Source: Bradyrhizobium canariense
GTDB lineage: Bacteria > Pseudomonadota > Alphaproteobacteria > Rhizobiales > Xanthobacteraceae
Direction: 5' to 3'
DNA length: 64,000 bases
Assembly: GCF_900105125.1 (NCBI RefSeq)
Contig: NZ_LT629750.1
Coordinates: forward strand, 6,599,001-6,663,000
Both the position numbers and the translations under genes were made by a program. The notes under the pieces are model-generated. The model saw only the letters and a list, made by a program, of their open reading frames with translations, was not told where the DNA came from and made no database searches. Shown one piece after another: positions 46,779 through 57,891 of the stretch. Each line of letters begins with the position of its first letter. Position 1 is the first letter of the stretch.

Positions 46779-47000
46779 TCAGGGACGATGCCCGGCGGAA
46801 TCCGAGGCCGGATGCGGCGCCGACGGGGCCTTCACGATATCCAGATGGATGCCGCCGCACCTCGTGCATCGCATGGTCCAATACTCGGACCCGGCGCGGC
46901 CCGGGATGATGCGCAGGACCACAAGCCCGGCGTTGCAATCCGGGCAATTGGATCGCGCGGTGGCGGAGTGCGACGGCGGGTGAGTTATGACTCGCAGCAT
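46779..47000 (-). CDS. Small zinc-ribbon-like protein
   Basis: 73 aa from the ATG at 47000. Two CxxC knuckles, NCPDCNAGLVVLRIIPG and MRCTRCGGIHLDIV, 23 residues apart, suggest one zinc site. Small proteins of this type are common in Bradyrhizobium. Function unknown. Confidence 0.7.
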   Translation of the reverse strand: MLRVITHPPSHSATARSNCPDCNAGLVVLRIIPGRAGSEYWTMRCTRCGGIHLDIVKAPSAPHPASDSAGHRP

Positions 47001-47022
47001 GACTGCGGCGACCTTCCAGCGC

Positions 47023-47277
47023 TTAAGGAGCGGTCCGTGATTTGGCCTGCGGCATTTGCCAGGCCGCCGCGTATCGCCGCCCGAAATGATCGATGTGGCT
47101 CCTTGCATCCGCGATCGCCGCATCGGGGCTGGGCCACGCGAACCCGAGTTCAAGCGCGGGAAACGGCATACCGTCAATGACGAGCGGGGTCTGATCGGCG
47201 CGCCTGATCCTGGCGTGCCACAAATCCCGTCCAGCTTCGAAGGATTCGATGTCAAAGCCATCATAAAGGCAGGTCAT
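47023..47277 (-). CDS. Small hypothetical protein
   Basis: 84 aa from MTCLYDGFDIESFEAG (47277), after GGGGACTCC. Soluble, with ALELGFAWPSPDAAIADARSHID predicted helical. Followed by the zinc-ribbon gene on the same strand. Not recognised. Confidence 0.6.
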   Translation of the reverse strand: MTCLYDGFDIESFEAGRDLWHARIRRADQTPLVIDGMPFPALELGFAWPSPDAAIADARSHIDHFGRRYAAAWQMPQAKSRTAP

Positions 47278-47452
47278 TTGGAGTCCCCGGTAACAATTGG
47301 AACCTCCACCCGACCACATTTCCGCAAAAGCGAATGTGAAGCCGTTCACATCTCGCGGCTTTTTTGCCGGACGCGTTTGAAATGACACCGGGATCTTCGG
47401 GCCCGTTGCCCAGCCGCGGGGTCAGCCCAACAACAGGTTCGGAAATTCGAAA

Positions 47453-48346
47453 CTATCGACGCGCCTTGCGGACAGCAGGGCCGGCTGTGGCGCGGATGAT
47501 CCAGCGCCGGAAGGCGACGAAATCGCGTTGTCCGGCATTCAGGCTGCGATAGACCAGATACCATCGCATGCCCTTTGGCACCGACAAGGTGAACGGTGCG
47601 ACCAGCCGTCCCGCGGCGAGGTCGTCGTCGATATAGGGCCGAATGCCCATCGCCACGCCTAATCCGTCCGCTGCCGCCTGCAACGCCTGGCCGTAATGCT
47701 GAAACTCCGGTCCGCGCGCCGTCACCCGCGCGATGCCGGCCGCCTTGAGCCAGCGCGGCCAGTCATCCGGCGAATGCGCGACGCACAGCAGGCTCGGGCC
47801 TTTCAAATCACCGGGGCTTTTGAGCTGTGCCGCCAGCCGCGGCGCGCACACCGGCAACAGATCAGCCGCAAACAGCGGCTCGGCGACCAGCCCCGGCCAA
47901 TCGCCTTCACCGAGCTTGATGCCGCAGTTCCAATCATCGCCGAACGGCACCGCCACGCCGCCCGTTGCAATCCGTACGTCGATATCGGGCTCGCTTTTGC
48001 GAAAATCCAGCAGGCGCGGAATCAGCCATTTCATGGCAAAGGTGGGCCCGACCCCGATGGTCAGCACGCGCACGCTGGAAGGTGCGGAGACCTGCGCGGT
48101 CAGGCTGGCGAGCGCGTCGAAGATCGGCGTCAATCCGCTTTGATAGGCGCGGCCGGCCGGGGTCATCGCCAGCCGGTTGGCCTTGCGTTCGAACAAGGCG
48201 ACGCCAAGCCGCTGCTCCAGCAGATGCACCATCCGGCTGATCGCCGCCGCCGTCACGTTGAGCTCGAGGCCAGCGCCGGCGAAGCTTCCGCTCCGCGCCG
48301 CAGCCTCGAACGCCTTGATGCCGTTGAGAAACAGCAGCCGTCGCAT
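47453..48346 (-). CDS. LysR-family transcriptional regulator, GcvA-like
   Basis: 297 aa. N-terminal HTH (LNGIKAFEAAARSGSFAGAG, AISRMVHLLEQRLGVALFER) and a periplasmic-binding-like effector domain (VRVLTIGVGPTFAMKWLIPRL, GVAMGIRPYIDDDLAAGRLV). Targets unknown. The AAAGGA ribosome binding site lies in the arm of a 26-bp perfect hairpin ending four bases before the ATG, so translation could depend on unfolding. Confidence 0.9.
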   Translation of the reverse strand: MRRLLFLNGIKAFEAAARSGSFAGAGLELNVTAAAISRMVHLLEQRLGVALFERKANRLAMTPAGRAYQSGLTPIFDALASLTAQVSAPSSVRVLTIGVGPTFAMKWLIPRLLDFRKSEPDIDVRIATGGVAVPFGDDWNCGIKLGEGDWPGLVAEPLFAADLLPVCAPRLAAQLKSPGDLKGPSLLCVAHSPDDWPRWLKAAGIARVTARGPEFQHYGQALQAAADGLGVAMGIRPYIDDDLAAGRLVAPFTLSVPKGMRWYLVYRSLNAGQRDFVAFRRWIIRATAGPAVRKARR

Positions 48347-48350
48347 ACTA

Positions 48351-48423
48351 GTGGTCCTTTGATTCTAACATTCGCATCCCGTTTCGGCGGGCGCCTTTGC
48401 GAATGTTAGAATCAAAGGACCAC
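48351..48423. repeat. Long perfect hairpin in the LysR gene leader
   Basis: Arms 48351-48376 and 48398-48423 are perfect 26-bp inverted repeats (GTGGTCCTTTGATTC... / ...GAATCAAAGGACCAC) with a 21-bp loop. The structure begins 4 bp upstream of the LysR start codon. It resembles a MITE or REP-type palindrome; a related one follows at 48441. Confidence 0.85.
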
Positions 48424-48440
48424 CAGCAAATATAGGTTTG

Positions 48441-48516
48441 TAGTGGAGTTTTGGATTTGACATTCGCTTGTGAGTCTGCGGTCGGGTGGGGAGCGAATGC
48501 CAAATCCACTCCACTA
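48441..48516. repeat. Second hairpin of the same style
   Basis: Left arm 48441-48468 (TAGTGGAGTTTTGGATTTGA...) and right arm 48492-48516 (...CCAAATCCACTCCACTA) pair with a 3-nt bulge and one mismatch. Both this and the preceding unit begin TAGTGG and carry ACATTCGC at the top of the arm, so they are members of one family in tandem. Confidence 0.75.
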
Positions 48517-48643
48517 CCCTCAGAAAAACTGGTGCCAGGCCAAGATAACTCGGTTTGTGCGGATGAAACAAGCAAGGCAAGGATGGCAAGCGGTTTCGAT
48601 GCGTTTGCCCTGACAAACTTGCCCCCGACAACGGAGAAAGCTG

Positions 48644-48880
48644 ATGGTCGATGCGGCGGACCCTTTGGTGCTCGATTTTGTCGAATGGATCGCGCGCGAG
48701 CCAAGACTCTATTCCGAAGTGATCGCGACCTGGCGAACCTCGTGCCCGCGGTTGACGATCTGGGAGGATGCGGTCGATCGCGGCTATGTCGCGCGTGAGG
48801 CCATTGCGGGTTTCGGGCTGGTCGTGATTGTCACCGAAGACGGCGAAAGAATCCTGCGCCAGCACGGCCGTGCCGGTTGA
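48644..48880 (+). CDS. Small conserved hypothetical protein
   Basis: 78 aa: LVLDFVEWIAREPRLYSEVI, RTSCPRLTIWEDAVDRGYV and GLVVIVTEDGERILR. Looks like a small winged-helix-type domain seen as an uncharacterised protein in Bradyrhizobium. Start after GGAGAAAGCTG. Confidence 0.72.
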   Translation: MVDAADPLVLDFVEWIAREPRLYSEVIATWRTSCPRLTIWEDAVDRGYVAREAIAGFGLVVIVTEDGERILRQHGRAG

Positions 48881-49039
48881 TCGCGCGGATCGCCCGCGCT
48901 TTCTGAGGTCCTGGGTGCAGATCAATTCGCCGAGACGCCAACGGCGCGCCATTGACTTCGCGTTTCCGATGCGGTGAACTTCATGCAATCGCATCCAATT
49001 TGCGTGAACAGCACGCTATAGCAGGAACAGGAACGCGCC

Positions 49040-49747
49040 ATGATCGATCTTTATTACTGGTCCACGCCGAACGGCCACAAGATCACGATGTTTCTTGAAG
49101 AGACCGGGCTGACGTACAACGTGTTCCCGATCAACATCGCCAAAGGCGATCAATTCAAGCCGGAGTTTCTGGCGATCGCGCCGAACAACCGCATTCCGGC
49201 GATGGTTGATCACGAGCCGAAGGGCGGCGGCAAGCCGATCTCGATCTTCGAATCCGGCGCGATGCTGCTGTACCTGGCGGAGAAGACCGGCAAGTTCCTG
49301 CCTGCCGATATCTACGGCCGTTACGACGCGATCCAGTGGACGTTCTGGCAGATGGGCGGGCTCGGGCCGATGGCCGGGCAGAACAATCACTTCAGCAACT
49401 ACGTCCAGGAAAAAATCAAATACGCGATCGATCGCTACGTGAACGAGACCAACCGGCTTTACGGCGTGCTCAACAAGCGCCTGGCCGATCGCGAATTCAT
49501 CGCCGGCGATTACTCGATCGCCGACATGGCGAGCTATCCCTGGATCGTGCCGCACAAGAACCACGGCCAGAACATCGACGACTTCCCGCACCTCAAGCGC
49601 TGGTTCGAAACCATCCGCGCCCGCCCGGCAACGGAACGCGCTTACGCCAAGGCCAAGGAGGTCAATCCCAATTTCGGCCAGCCGACGATCCGCACCGAGG
49701 AAGAGCGCAAGCTGTTGTTCGGACAGACCGCGGCGGTGGTGAGATAG
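49040..49747 (+). CDS. Nu-class glutathione S-transferase (YfcG/YghU-like)
   Basis: 235 aa. Thioredoxin-like N-domain: LYYWSTPNGHKITMFLEETG, NNRIPAMVDHEP, FESGAMLLYLAEKTG; C-domain MGGLGPMAGQNNHFSNY and IAGDYSIADMASYPW. YfcG/YghU-type enzymes bind two glutathiones and have disulfide reductase activity. Ribosome binding site GGAACAGGAACGC upstream. Confidence 0.92.
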   Translation: MIDLYYWSTPNGHKITMFLEETGLTYNVFPINIAKGDQFKPEFLAIAPNNRIPAMVDHEPKGGGKPISIFESGAMLLYLAEKTGKFLPADIYGRYDAIQWTFWQMGGLGPMAGQNNHFSNYVQEKIKYAIDRYVNETNRLYGVLNKRLADREFIAGDYSIADMASYPWIVPHKNHGQNIDDFPHLKRWFETIRARPATERAYAKAKEVNPNFGQPTIRTEEERKLLFGQTAAVVR

Positions 49748-49785
49748 CGCGAGGCAAGGCGCTGGCGTAGACGGATAATTAAACC

Positions 49786-49904
49786 TGTCATTGCGAGCCA
49801 ACGGGTCGCGCGAACGCGCGCCCGATGACAGGCTCCTCGAAGCAATCCAGATGGCGACAAGGAAGGCTGGATTGCTTCGTCGCTTGCGCTCCTCGCAATG
49901 ACGG
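49786..49904. repeat. Intergenic palindromic repeat (CGTCATTGCG family)
   Basis: TGTCATTGCGAGCC ... GCTCCTCGCAATGACGG, with inner GAAGCAATCCAGA / CTGGATTGCTTCG arms and an insertion GGGTCGCGCGAACGCGCGCCC. Same family as 18931-19014. Confidence 0.8.
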
Positions 49905-49922
49905 GTTCTTGTCTAGTCGCAG

Positions 49923-50640
49923 ATGTTCGAGCAGTATGTCGGTATGGCCCTGAAACTTTTCGAACTGGTCGGCACTGACTCCACGCGGCCGTTCAGCCCG
50001 TTTTGCTGGCGCACGCGGATGGCGCTGGCGCGCAAGGGGCTGTCGGCGGAATCGATCCCATGGTGCTTCACCGAGAAGCACGCGATCGCCCCGCACAAAT
50101 CCGAAAAGGTGCCGGTACTGCTCGACGGCGAGACCTCGGTCGCCGACTCCTGGGCGATCGCCAATTATCTCGAAGACACCTATCCCGGACCGGCCGTCCT
50201 TGTTCGGCGGCGAGGGCGGCCGCGCCATCGGCCGGATGCTGAACTGGTGGGGCGACGTCACTGTGATCGGCGGCATGTTTCCGCTGATCGTCGCCGACAT
50301 TCCGGGCCACTTGAAGCCGGAGGATGCGGCTTATTTCCGCAAGTCCCGTGAAGCCCGCTTCGGCAAGCCGCTGGAAGAAGTCGTGGCCGGACGCGACAAG
50401 GCTGTCGAGAGCTTTCGCCGCGCGCTCGACCCTATGCGGCTGACGTTGAAGACGCAAAGCTATCTCGGCGGCGCTAAGCCGAACTACGCCGACTACATCG
50501 TGTTCGGCGGCTTCCAGTGGGCGCGCGCGATCAGCCCGTTCAAATTGCTCGACGGGGCCGATCCGGTCTATGCGTGGCGCGAAAGGCTGCTCGATGCGTT
50601 CGACGGCATGGCGCGGAAATCGCCAGGTTATCCGGTATAG
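49923..50640 (+). pseudogene. Glutathione S-transferase-like gene broken by a 1-bp insertion
   Basis: Frame 1 gives the N-domain (LKLFELVGTDSTRPFSPFCW, KVPVLLDGETSVADSWAIA, NYLEDTYP) and then leaves homology; frame 2 resumes with LFGGEGGRAIGRMLNWWGDV and runs to the stop (ALDPMRLTLKTQSYLGGAKP, NYADYIVFGGFQWARAISPF). Removing one G from CCCGGACC at 50184-50191 restores one frame of about 238 codons. Either a recent pseudogene or a sequencing error. The intact product would resemble etherase-type GSTs. Confidence 0.85.
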
Positions 50641-50642
50641 CC

Positions 50643-51374
50643 TCAGGCTGGCAAATGGCGAGCCGCTTTACGGGTCGGCCGGAAATTGTTGGGCCGGCGT
50701 TTAAGCAGATCTCTTTCCCGCAACATTTCCAGCACGGCGCCAAGGTCGGGCAATACAGCCGCGCATTTCGCACGCGACTCGTCGGTTGGCGGCACGATAT
50801 CGGGCACCATGATCGTGATGGCGCCGGCACCGTGGGCGGACGCCACGCCGGGATTTGAATCCTCGATGGCCAGACAGAATTCCGGCTGCACGCCAAACCG
50901 GCTGGCGGCCAGAAGATACAAATCGGGACTTGGCTTGCCGCGCGCGACGTCGTCGCGGGTCACGACGGCTTCGAAACGCGTTCGAATTCCGGCAAGCGTC
51001 AGATGCTCGTCGGCGGTGCGCCGCGACGAGGAAGTAACAATCGCCAGGGGATGGCCGGTCCCCTGCAAGGCGTCGAGCAGGTCCACGGCGCCGCTCTTCA
51101 ACGGCAGGCCTGCTTTCAGTATTTCATCCCGCTTGGCGACGAAGGCCCGGTTAAGCTCGGCGAGCGGAAAATCTTCACCGTAGCGATCTCGGAGCATGGC
51201 CTCGCACTCCGGTCCGGGAATGCCGACCATCGCGTGACAGAGCGTCACGATGTCGTCGGTATATCCGCACGCCTTCAGAGCCGTGATCACGCTCTCGAAG
51301 TAAACCTTCTCGGTATCGAGCAGCGTTCCGTCCATATCGAGCAGGATCGCCCTGATGTCCCAATCGGCGGTCAC
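50643..51374 (-). CDS. HAD-superfamily phosphatase (beta-phosphoglucomutase-like subfamily)
   Basis: 243 aa from a GTG at 51374 that overlaps the stop of the Cys-rich gene (GTGA). HAD motif I LLDMDGTLLDTEKVYFE, motif II AIVTSSSRRTADEHL, motif III Lys in RGKPSPDLYLLAA and motif IV AIEDSNPGVASAHGAGA. Substrate unknown. An alternative ATG at 51428 would overlap the neighbour by 58 bp. Confidence 0.88.
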   Translation of the reverse strand: MTADWDIRAILLDMDGTLLDTEKVYFESVITALKACGYTDDIVTLCHAMVGIPGPECEAMLRDRYGEDFPLAELNRAFVAKRDEILKAGLPLKSGAVDLLDALQGTGHPLAIVTSSSRRTADEHLTLAGIRTRFEAVVTRDDVARGKPSPDLYLLAASRFGVQPEFCLAIEDSNPGVASAHGAGAITIMVPDIVPPTDESRAKCAAVLPDLGAVLEMLRERDLLKRRPNNFRPTRKAARHLPA

Positions 51375-51574
51375 GTTGCCGCGGTGCTCGCTGCCTGCGC
51401 CGCCGCTTGCTGCAGGCAATCCCGGCACAGGCAGTCTCCGCCATCAACCGGCATCGGCAGACGGAAAGATTCGTCAGCGCACCAGCACGGCCCTGCCGGG
51501 CTGCAGGTAAATTCCGTTCCGCAGCCGGAACAGACGATGCGGCGAGAGTCCGTGTTTGCCGACTGGTTTGTCAT
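51371..51574 (-). CDS. Cysteine-rich CWC family protein
   Basis: 67 aa with eight cysteines: VCSGCGTEFTCSPAGPCWC and DGGDCLCRDCLQ. The CWC signature (PCWC) and spacing imply zinc binding. Function unknown. It sits between the aldo-keto reductase gene (13 bp upstream) and the HAD gene with which it overlaps. A TTG at 51586 is an alternative start. Confidence 0.8.
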   Translation of the reverse strand: MTNQSANTDSRRIVCSGCGTEFTCSPAGPCWCADESFRLPMPVDGGDCLCRDCLQQAAAQAASTAAT

Positions 51575-51587
51575 CAACCGAACCAAT

Positions 51588-52529
51588 TTACCCCTTTGTG
51601 ATCTTGTCGATCTCGGCGATATCCTCCGCGCTCAGCGCCCAATCGATCGCCTTGACGTTCTGCTCGATCTGCTCGACGCGCGTTGCGCCGGCGATGACGC
51701 TCGATACCTGCGGTCGCGACGCCAGCCAGGAGAAGGCGAGTTCCAGCATGGTCCGGCCGCGCGCCTTTGCAAAGGCCTGCAGCTTTTCGACGATGTCTTC
51801 GTTACGCGGCGTGACGTAGCGATCACGCAACGCGGGCAGCTTGGCAAAGCGTGTATCCGCCGGCACATCGGCGCCGCGCTTGTATTTTCCAGTCAGGAGA
51901 CCACTGGCGAGAGGAAAGAACGGCAGCAGGCCGAGATTATATTCTTTTGCTGCAGGCAGCAGGTCCTTTTCGATGTCGCGCACCACCAGGCTATATTCGT
52001 CCTGGCACGACACGAACCGGTTGACGTTCATCTGGCGCGCGACGAGTTCAGCCTCGGCAATGCGCCATGCCGGAAAATTCGAATTGCCGATGTAGCGGAC
52101 CTTGCCCTGCCGCACCAGATCGTCCAGCGCCCGCAAGGTTTCCTCGATCGGCGTCAGCGGGTCGTAATCGTGCTGCTGATAGAGATCGATATAGTCGGTC
52201 TTCAGCCGCGTCAGGCTGGCCTCGACCGCAGACATGATGTAGCGCCGCGACGCGCCCTGCTTGGTGCCATCGGTGCTCATCGGCTTGGAATATTTGGTCG
52301 CCAGCACGATGTCCTTGCGCCGGTCGCCGAGCACTTGGCCCAGCACGGTCTCCGAGCCGCCCATGCCCGCATAGATGTCGGCGGTATCGAACAGCGTCAC
52401 GCCGAGGTCGATCGCCTTGTGGATCACCTTGCGCGAGGTTTCGAGATCGGTGCGCTGGCCGAAATTGTTGCAGCCGAGACCGACCGCGGAGACACGCAGG
52501 CCGGAGCCGCCGAGATTGCGAATTTGCAT
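51588..52529 (-). CDS. Aldo/keto reductase
   Basis: 313 aa TIM-barrel NADPH oxidoreductase. Catalytic Asp/Tyr in LFDTADIYAGMGGSE, Lys in VLATKYSKPMS and QQHDYDPLTPIEETL in place of the usual catalytic His strand; NADPH site region SSVIAGATRVEQIEQNVKA. Start at 52529 with AGGATATATCC upstream. First of a three-gene run with the CWC and HAD genes. Confidence 0.93.
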   Translation of the reverse strand: MQIRNLGGSGLRVSAVGLGCNNFGQRTDLETSRKVIHKAIDLGVTLFDTADIYAGMGGSETVLGQVLGDRRKDIVLATKYSKPMSTDGTKQGASRRYIMSAVEASLTRLKTDYIDLYQQHDYDPLTPIEETLRALDDLVRQGKVRYIGNSNFPAWRIAEAELVARQMNVNRFVSCQDEYSLVVRDIEKDLLPAAKEYNLGLLPFFPLASGLLTGKYKRGADVPADTRFAKLPALRDRYVTPRNEDIVEKLQAFAKARGRTMLELAFSWLASRPQVSSVIAGATRVEQIEQNVKAIDWALSAEDIAEIDKITKG

Positions 52530-52683
52530 GGATATATCCTGTGAGATGGTGCCTGTTGCCGCATATTGTGGCCCGCGCGTCCTGCGGCCGCAAGCCGAGC
52601 GGCATTGTCGCCCGTGCAATTCAGACCGGCATCGGCGCCAATCGGGCAGGCTCTCAAGTCAAAACAGGATCAAAATACGGGAT

Positions 52684-52729
52684 CAAAAAAATGCGGCCCC
52701 GGTCAGACGCGGCGACTGACGGGGGCCGC
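52684..52729 (-). terminator. Intrinsic terminator of the GNAT gene
   Basis: On the minus strand GCGGCCCCCGTCAG / CTGACCGGGGCCGC (one mismatch, 9-nt loop) is followed by ATTTTTTTGATC. Lies 160 bp after the acetyltransferase stop. Confidence 0.8.
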
Positions 52730-52887
52730 TTGGGGCGCGTGATCTTGACGGGGGGCCTGATCAAACGCAGGCGCAACCTAACCCCGTATTATTACGTAGC
52801 AGTGACAGCCAAAGTTATCCACAGGCGGGCCGGCATTCGACCCCGCGGACAGATCTGAGCCTGAGTTACCTCGGCGTTCCAATGGCG

Positions 52888-53349
52888 TCAGAACTGCTTG
52901 CGATAGACCACAAATCCGGAATGTTCGGCCACCTTGTCGTAGAGCTGCATTGCGGTGTGATTTGTCTGATGCGTCAGCCAGTAGACGCGTGGCGATCCCG
53001 CACGCCTCGCCTGATTGTAGACGCCATCGATCAGTGCTCTGCCGACGCCTTTTCCGCGCGCGGCCTCGCTCGTGAACAAGTCCTGCAGATAGCAATTTGG
53101 CGCGATGGAAATGGTGCTGCGGTGAAACAGATAATGCGTCAGGCCGAGCAATTCTCCGTCGCGTTCCGCCACCAGCGCATGCACCGGCTCGTAGGCATCG
53201 AAGAAACGCGACCACGTCATTGCTGTAACTTCAGCGGAGAGCGCGGTCGCTCCCGATCGTCCGTAGAACGCGTTGTATCCGTCCCACAGCGGAAGCCATT
53301 GGTCATAATCCTGCCGGGTCACGAAACGGATGGAAAGTTCGCTGGTCAT
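52888..53349 (-). CDS. GNAT-family N-acetyltransferase
   Basis: 153 aa. Acetyl-CoA site YLQDLFTSEAARGKGVGRAL (R/Q-x-x-G-x-G/A) and motif B YWLTHQTNHTAMQLYDKVAE. Start at 53349 with GGAAATC upstream. Substrate unknown. Confidence 0.9.
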   Translation of the reverse strand: MTSELSIRFVTRQDYDQWLPLWDGYNAFYGRSGATALSAEVTAMTWSRFFDAYEPVHALVAERDGELLGLTHYLFHRSTISIAPNCYLQDLFTSEAARGKGVGRALIDGVYNQARRAGSPRVYWLTHQTNHTAMQLYDKVAEHSGFVVYRKQF

Positions 53350-53468
53350 TCGCGATTTCCGCAAGGATGAAAGAGGCGTCACCGAAGCCGCGCGCCAGTG
53401 ATATCCGTTTTATTAAAGCCAGCGTGGCGGAGGATCAACCGCATTCGGCATTCGCCAGGGCGAGGTCT

Positions 53469-54284
53469 TTATTCCGCGGCGCGCAAGTGCCGCGTAAGGC
53501 CGCGATCGCCGCCGCCGCGCAGCGACTGGTAATATTCGACGCTGTTGGGATCGTCGGTATAACGGACGAGGTCGGTCACCGGCGTGTAGCTCAACATTCT
53601 CCCGCCATCGGGCAACGCCGTGCAACTGAAACGCAGCACCTTCCCGTCCTTGAGCTTGATGTTGATCGGCGTTGAATCGCCGGCGCGCATCATCTTCGTG
53701 CGTTGTGCGATGAAGATACTCAACTCATCTTCCGGCATCTCAAAGGCGCCGGTGTCGCGGCCATGATACATCAGGGCGATGAACGGCGGCTTGCTGTCGG
53801 CTTTCGCGTCCGGAAGCGCGAAATAGTCGCGGAAGGCACGGTTGATGAATTCCGCGCGGGTATCGGAGTCGAGCAGCACAATGCCGATGTCGACCTGATC
53901 CAGCGCCGCCGACAGGCGCTCGGCGGTGTCGTGATGTCGACGTTCCCACGCAAACGCGTCCGTCAGTCTTTTCCGAAGCAGGCCGGTAATCCCGGCGGTG
54001 CCGGCCGCGGTCACTGCCAGCATCGACAGGCGCACCAGATCGGCTGAGTCGTAGCCGGGCGTCGCACGGTGGTTGAGAAAAAACAGCGCGGAGGAGGCGA
54101 CCGCGATGGCGGCACTGGTGATCCCCGAGGCAAGGCCACCAAGCGAACTTGCAAAGGCGACGATGCAGATAAACAGCGGTGAAGGATTGGGGACGGTGAA
54201 AAAATGGCGATCGACAAAGATGACGATCAGCGCCGTCGCTGTCGTCAGAAGTGGGCCGGAGATTGCGCGCCAGTCGAACCGCAT
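53469..54284 (-). CDS. Membrane PAS-domain protein without kinase
   Basis: 271 aa. N-terminal DUF4118/KdpD-like membrane part of three to four helices (PLLTTATALIVIFVDRHFF, LFICIVAFASSLGGLASGI), a short coiled helix (LRKRLTDAFAWERRHHDTAE), then a PAS domain (LDQVDIGIVLLDSDTRAEFI, KVLRFSCTALPDGGRMLSY). It ends without HisKA, GGDEF or EAL, so it must signal through a partner. Normal length start at the ATG 54284. Confidence 0.85.
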   Translation of the reverse strand: MRFDWRAISGPLLTTATALIVIFVDRHFFTVPNPSPLFICIVAFASSLGGLASGITSAAIAVASSALFFLNHRATPGYDSADLVRLSMLAVTAAGTAGITGLLRKRLTDAFAWERRHHDTAERLSAALDQVDIGIVLLDSDTRAEFINRAFRDYFALPDAKADSKPPFIALMYHGRDTGAFEMPEDELSIFIAQRTKMMRAGDSTPINIKLKDGKVLRFSCTALPDGGRMLSYTPVTDLVRYTDDPNSVEYYQSLRGGGDRGLTRHLRAAE

Positions 54285-54407
54285 GCCTGTCTCGTTCTCC
54301 CAGCGAGAATAAGGCCGGCAACGTGACGAAGGGTGGGGTTCGCGGCGGCTTTTTGTGTTGCAGCCTTAAGCAAAGGTTGGCCGGACAGACGGTGATTTCT
54401 GATTTTT

Positions 54408-54584
54408 CTAATCAAATGATATCGATCGTGCACCGATCGGGACATGCAAAATCCGGCTCGCCGGATTTTGGGCGAGCAGCCGGAGCGCATTTTCGCCGCG
54501 CCTTCCCGTGGCGATCACGAATGAGGCCGCGAGCAGGATCGCAACCGTCAGCGCTATGGCAACAAGTACGACAGGTGCTTTCAT
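54408..54584 (-). CDS. Small membrane protein, 58 aa
   Basis: ATG at 54584 to TAG at 54408. One helix (VVLVAIALTVAILLAASFVIA) after MKAP, then a basic tail GRRGENALRLLAQNP. No good ribosome binding site (GGGCAACG), so moderate support. Lies upstream of the PAS protein in the same direction. Confidence 0.45.
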   Translation of the reverse strand: MKAPVVLVAIALTVAILLAASFVIATGRRGENALRLLAQNPASRILHVPIGARSISFD

Positions 54585-54749
54585 CGTTGCCCGATCGCGG
54601 TGCGCATCATCGCGCTGGAAACTGCAAAGTTGCCAGTGCTCGCTTTAAATCCGAGGCTCGCATCAGAGCGGCCGCGCTTGCGTGCGGACTTCGGAATCGA
54701 AGCACTTGTCGCGTAAAAATTTCAAACGATCTGGGAAAATGATTTTGAG

Positions 54750-54926
54750 TTAAGCCGGAATCGGCATCGCCATGCTGACCTTGATCGAAAATACCGTGAG
54801 GGTGACGATCAGGCAGAGCGACAGCGAGCCAACCGCGAGCGAGGCCGCGACGGCGTCATTCAATCCGGACGAAGCTACGGGCGCAGAACGGCCTTCAAAG
54901 CCTGCTGTGCCGGGCGACCGTCTCAT
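54750..54926 (-). CDS. Small membrane protein, 58 aa
   Basis: ATG at 54926 preceded by AAAGGAACCTCGCC, stop TAA at 54750. Soluble N-terminus MRRSPGTAGFEGRSAPVAS, one helix ASLAVGSLSLCLIVTLTVFS. Function unknown; the ribosome binding site and topology support it. Confidence 0.55.
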   Translation of the reverse strand: MRRSPGTAGFEGRSAPVASSGLNDAVAASLAVGSLSLCLIVTLTVFSIKVSMAMPIPA

Positions 54927-55092
54927 GGCGAGGTTCCTTTGGCCGGCTTGCTTCGGCCGAGTTCCTTCGACGGGCGAATCACCCGCACAACGGAAAATTT
55001 CGCAGCCATCACAGGCAATATTGCGGCGGCGATTGCCCCGAAAATGGCGAAACGGCGGCGAATCCGGCGGTTATGCCCGCTATTTCAGCAGA

Positions 55093-55746
55093 TCAGGCTT
55101 CGGCGGCGATCCCGGCGGGGTCGTCGACCTCGTTGGCCGGCCGCCAGTGCATGCCGACGAAACCAGGGGTCTGCTCGATCCGCCGCAGCCAGGCGCGGAT
55201 GGCGGGAAATGTCGTGAGGTCATAATCGCAGCGGTCGGCGACATGGGTGTAGCCGTAGAGCGCGATGTCCGCGACCGTCAGCTGGCCGGTGGCGAAATAC
55301 TGATGAGTCTTGAGGTGGTTTTCCATCACCTGCAGCGCGGCGTAGCCGCGCTCCATCCAGTCTTCCAGAGCGTGGGTTTGCAGGGCGCGGCCGCCCTTGA
55401 CCAGCGACAGCCAGAAATAGGCCGCGCCAATGTTAGGCTCCAGCGCGTGCTGTTCGAAGAACATCCACTGCAGCGCCTCGGCGCGCTCGATGCGCGTGTC
55501 CGGCGCAAGCGAAGTACCGCCGGCGACATACCAGAGGATGGCGTTGGATTCGGCGAGGTAGCGTCCTTCCGCGACCTCCAGCAGCGGCACCTGTCCGCTT
55601 GGATTCTTCGCGAGAAATTCCGGCGTCCGGCTTTCGCCGCGCAGGATGTCGATCTCGATCGCGCGATAGGGCGCGTTGAGCAGCGCCAGCGCAAGGCGGA
55701 CCTTGTAGCTGTTGCCGGAGCGCTGCATCGAATAGAGCTTGTACAT
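55093..55746 (-). CDS. Glutathione S-transferase family protein
   Basis: 217 aa. N-domain YKLYSMQRSGNSYKVRLALA (Ser as likely glutathione-activating residue), NPSGQVPLLEV, LAESNAILWYVA; C-domain FATGQLTVADIALYGYTH and IRAWLRRIEQTPGFVGM. Detoxification or lyase role not defined. Confidence 0.9.
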   Translation of the reverse strand: MYKLYSMQRSGNSYKVRLALALLNAPYRAIEIDILRGESRTPEFLAKNPSGQVPLLEVAEGRYLAESNAILWYVAGGTSLAPDTRIERAEALQWMFFEQHALEPNIGAAYFWLSLVKGGRALQTHALEDWMERGYAALQVMENHLKTHQYFATGQLTVADIALYGYTHVADRCDYDLTTFPAIRAWLRRIEQTPGFVGMHWRPANEVDDPAGIAAEA

Positions 55747-57765
<2,019 letters not shown>

Positions 57766-57891
57766 TCAAATCACATCATCGTCGAACATTTGATGTTTTG
57801 ACGTCAGTATTTGGGAAGCGCCTTGTTTTGGACACGGCGCTTCCCTTTCTGTCGCCGCGCAAACTCATTTGCTTACGCGGAGATAAGACTT

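Noticed and set aside
48351..48516. CRISPR-like repeat array
   Set aside because: Only two inverted-repeat hairpins, no regular direct repeats and spacers, no cas genes.
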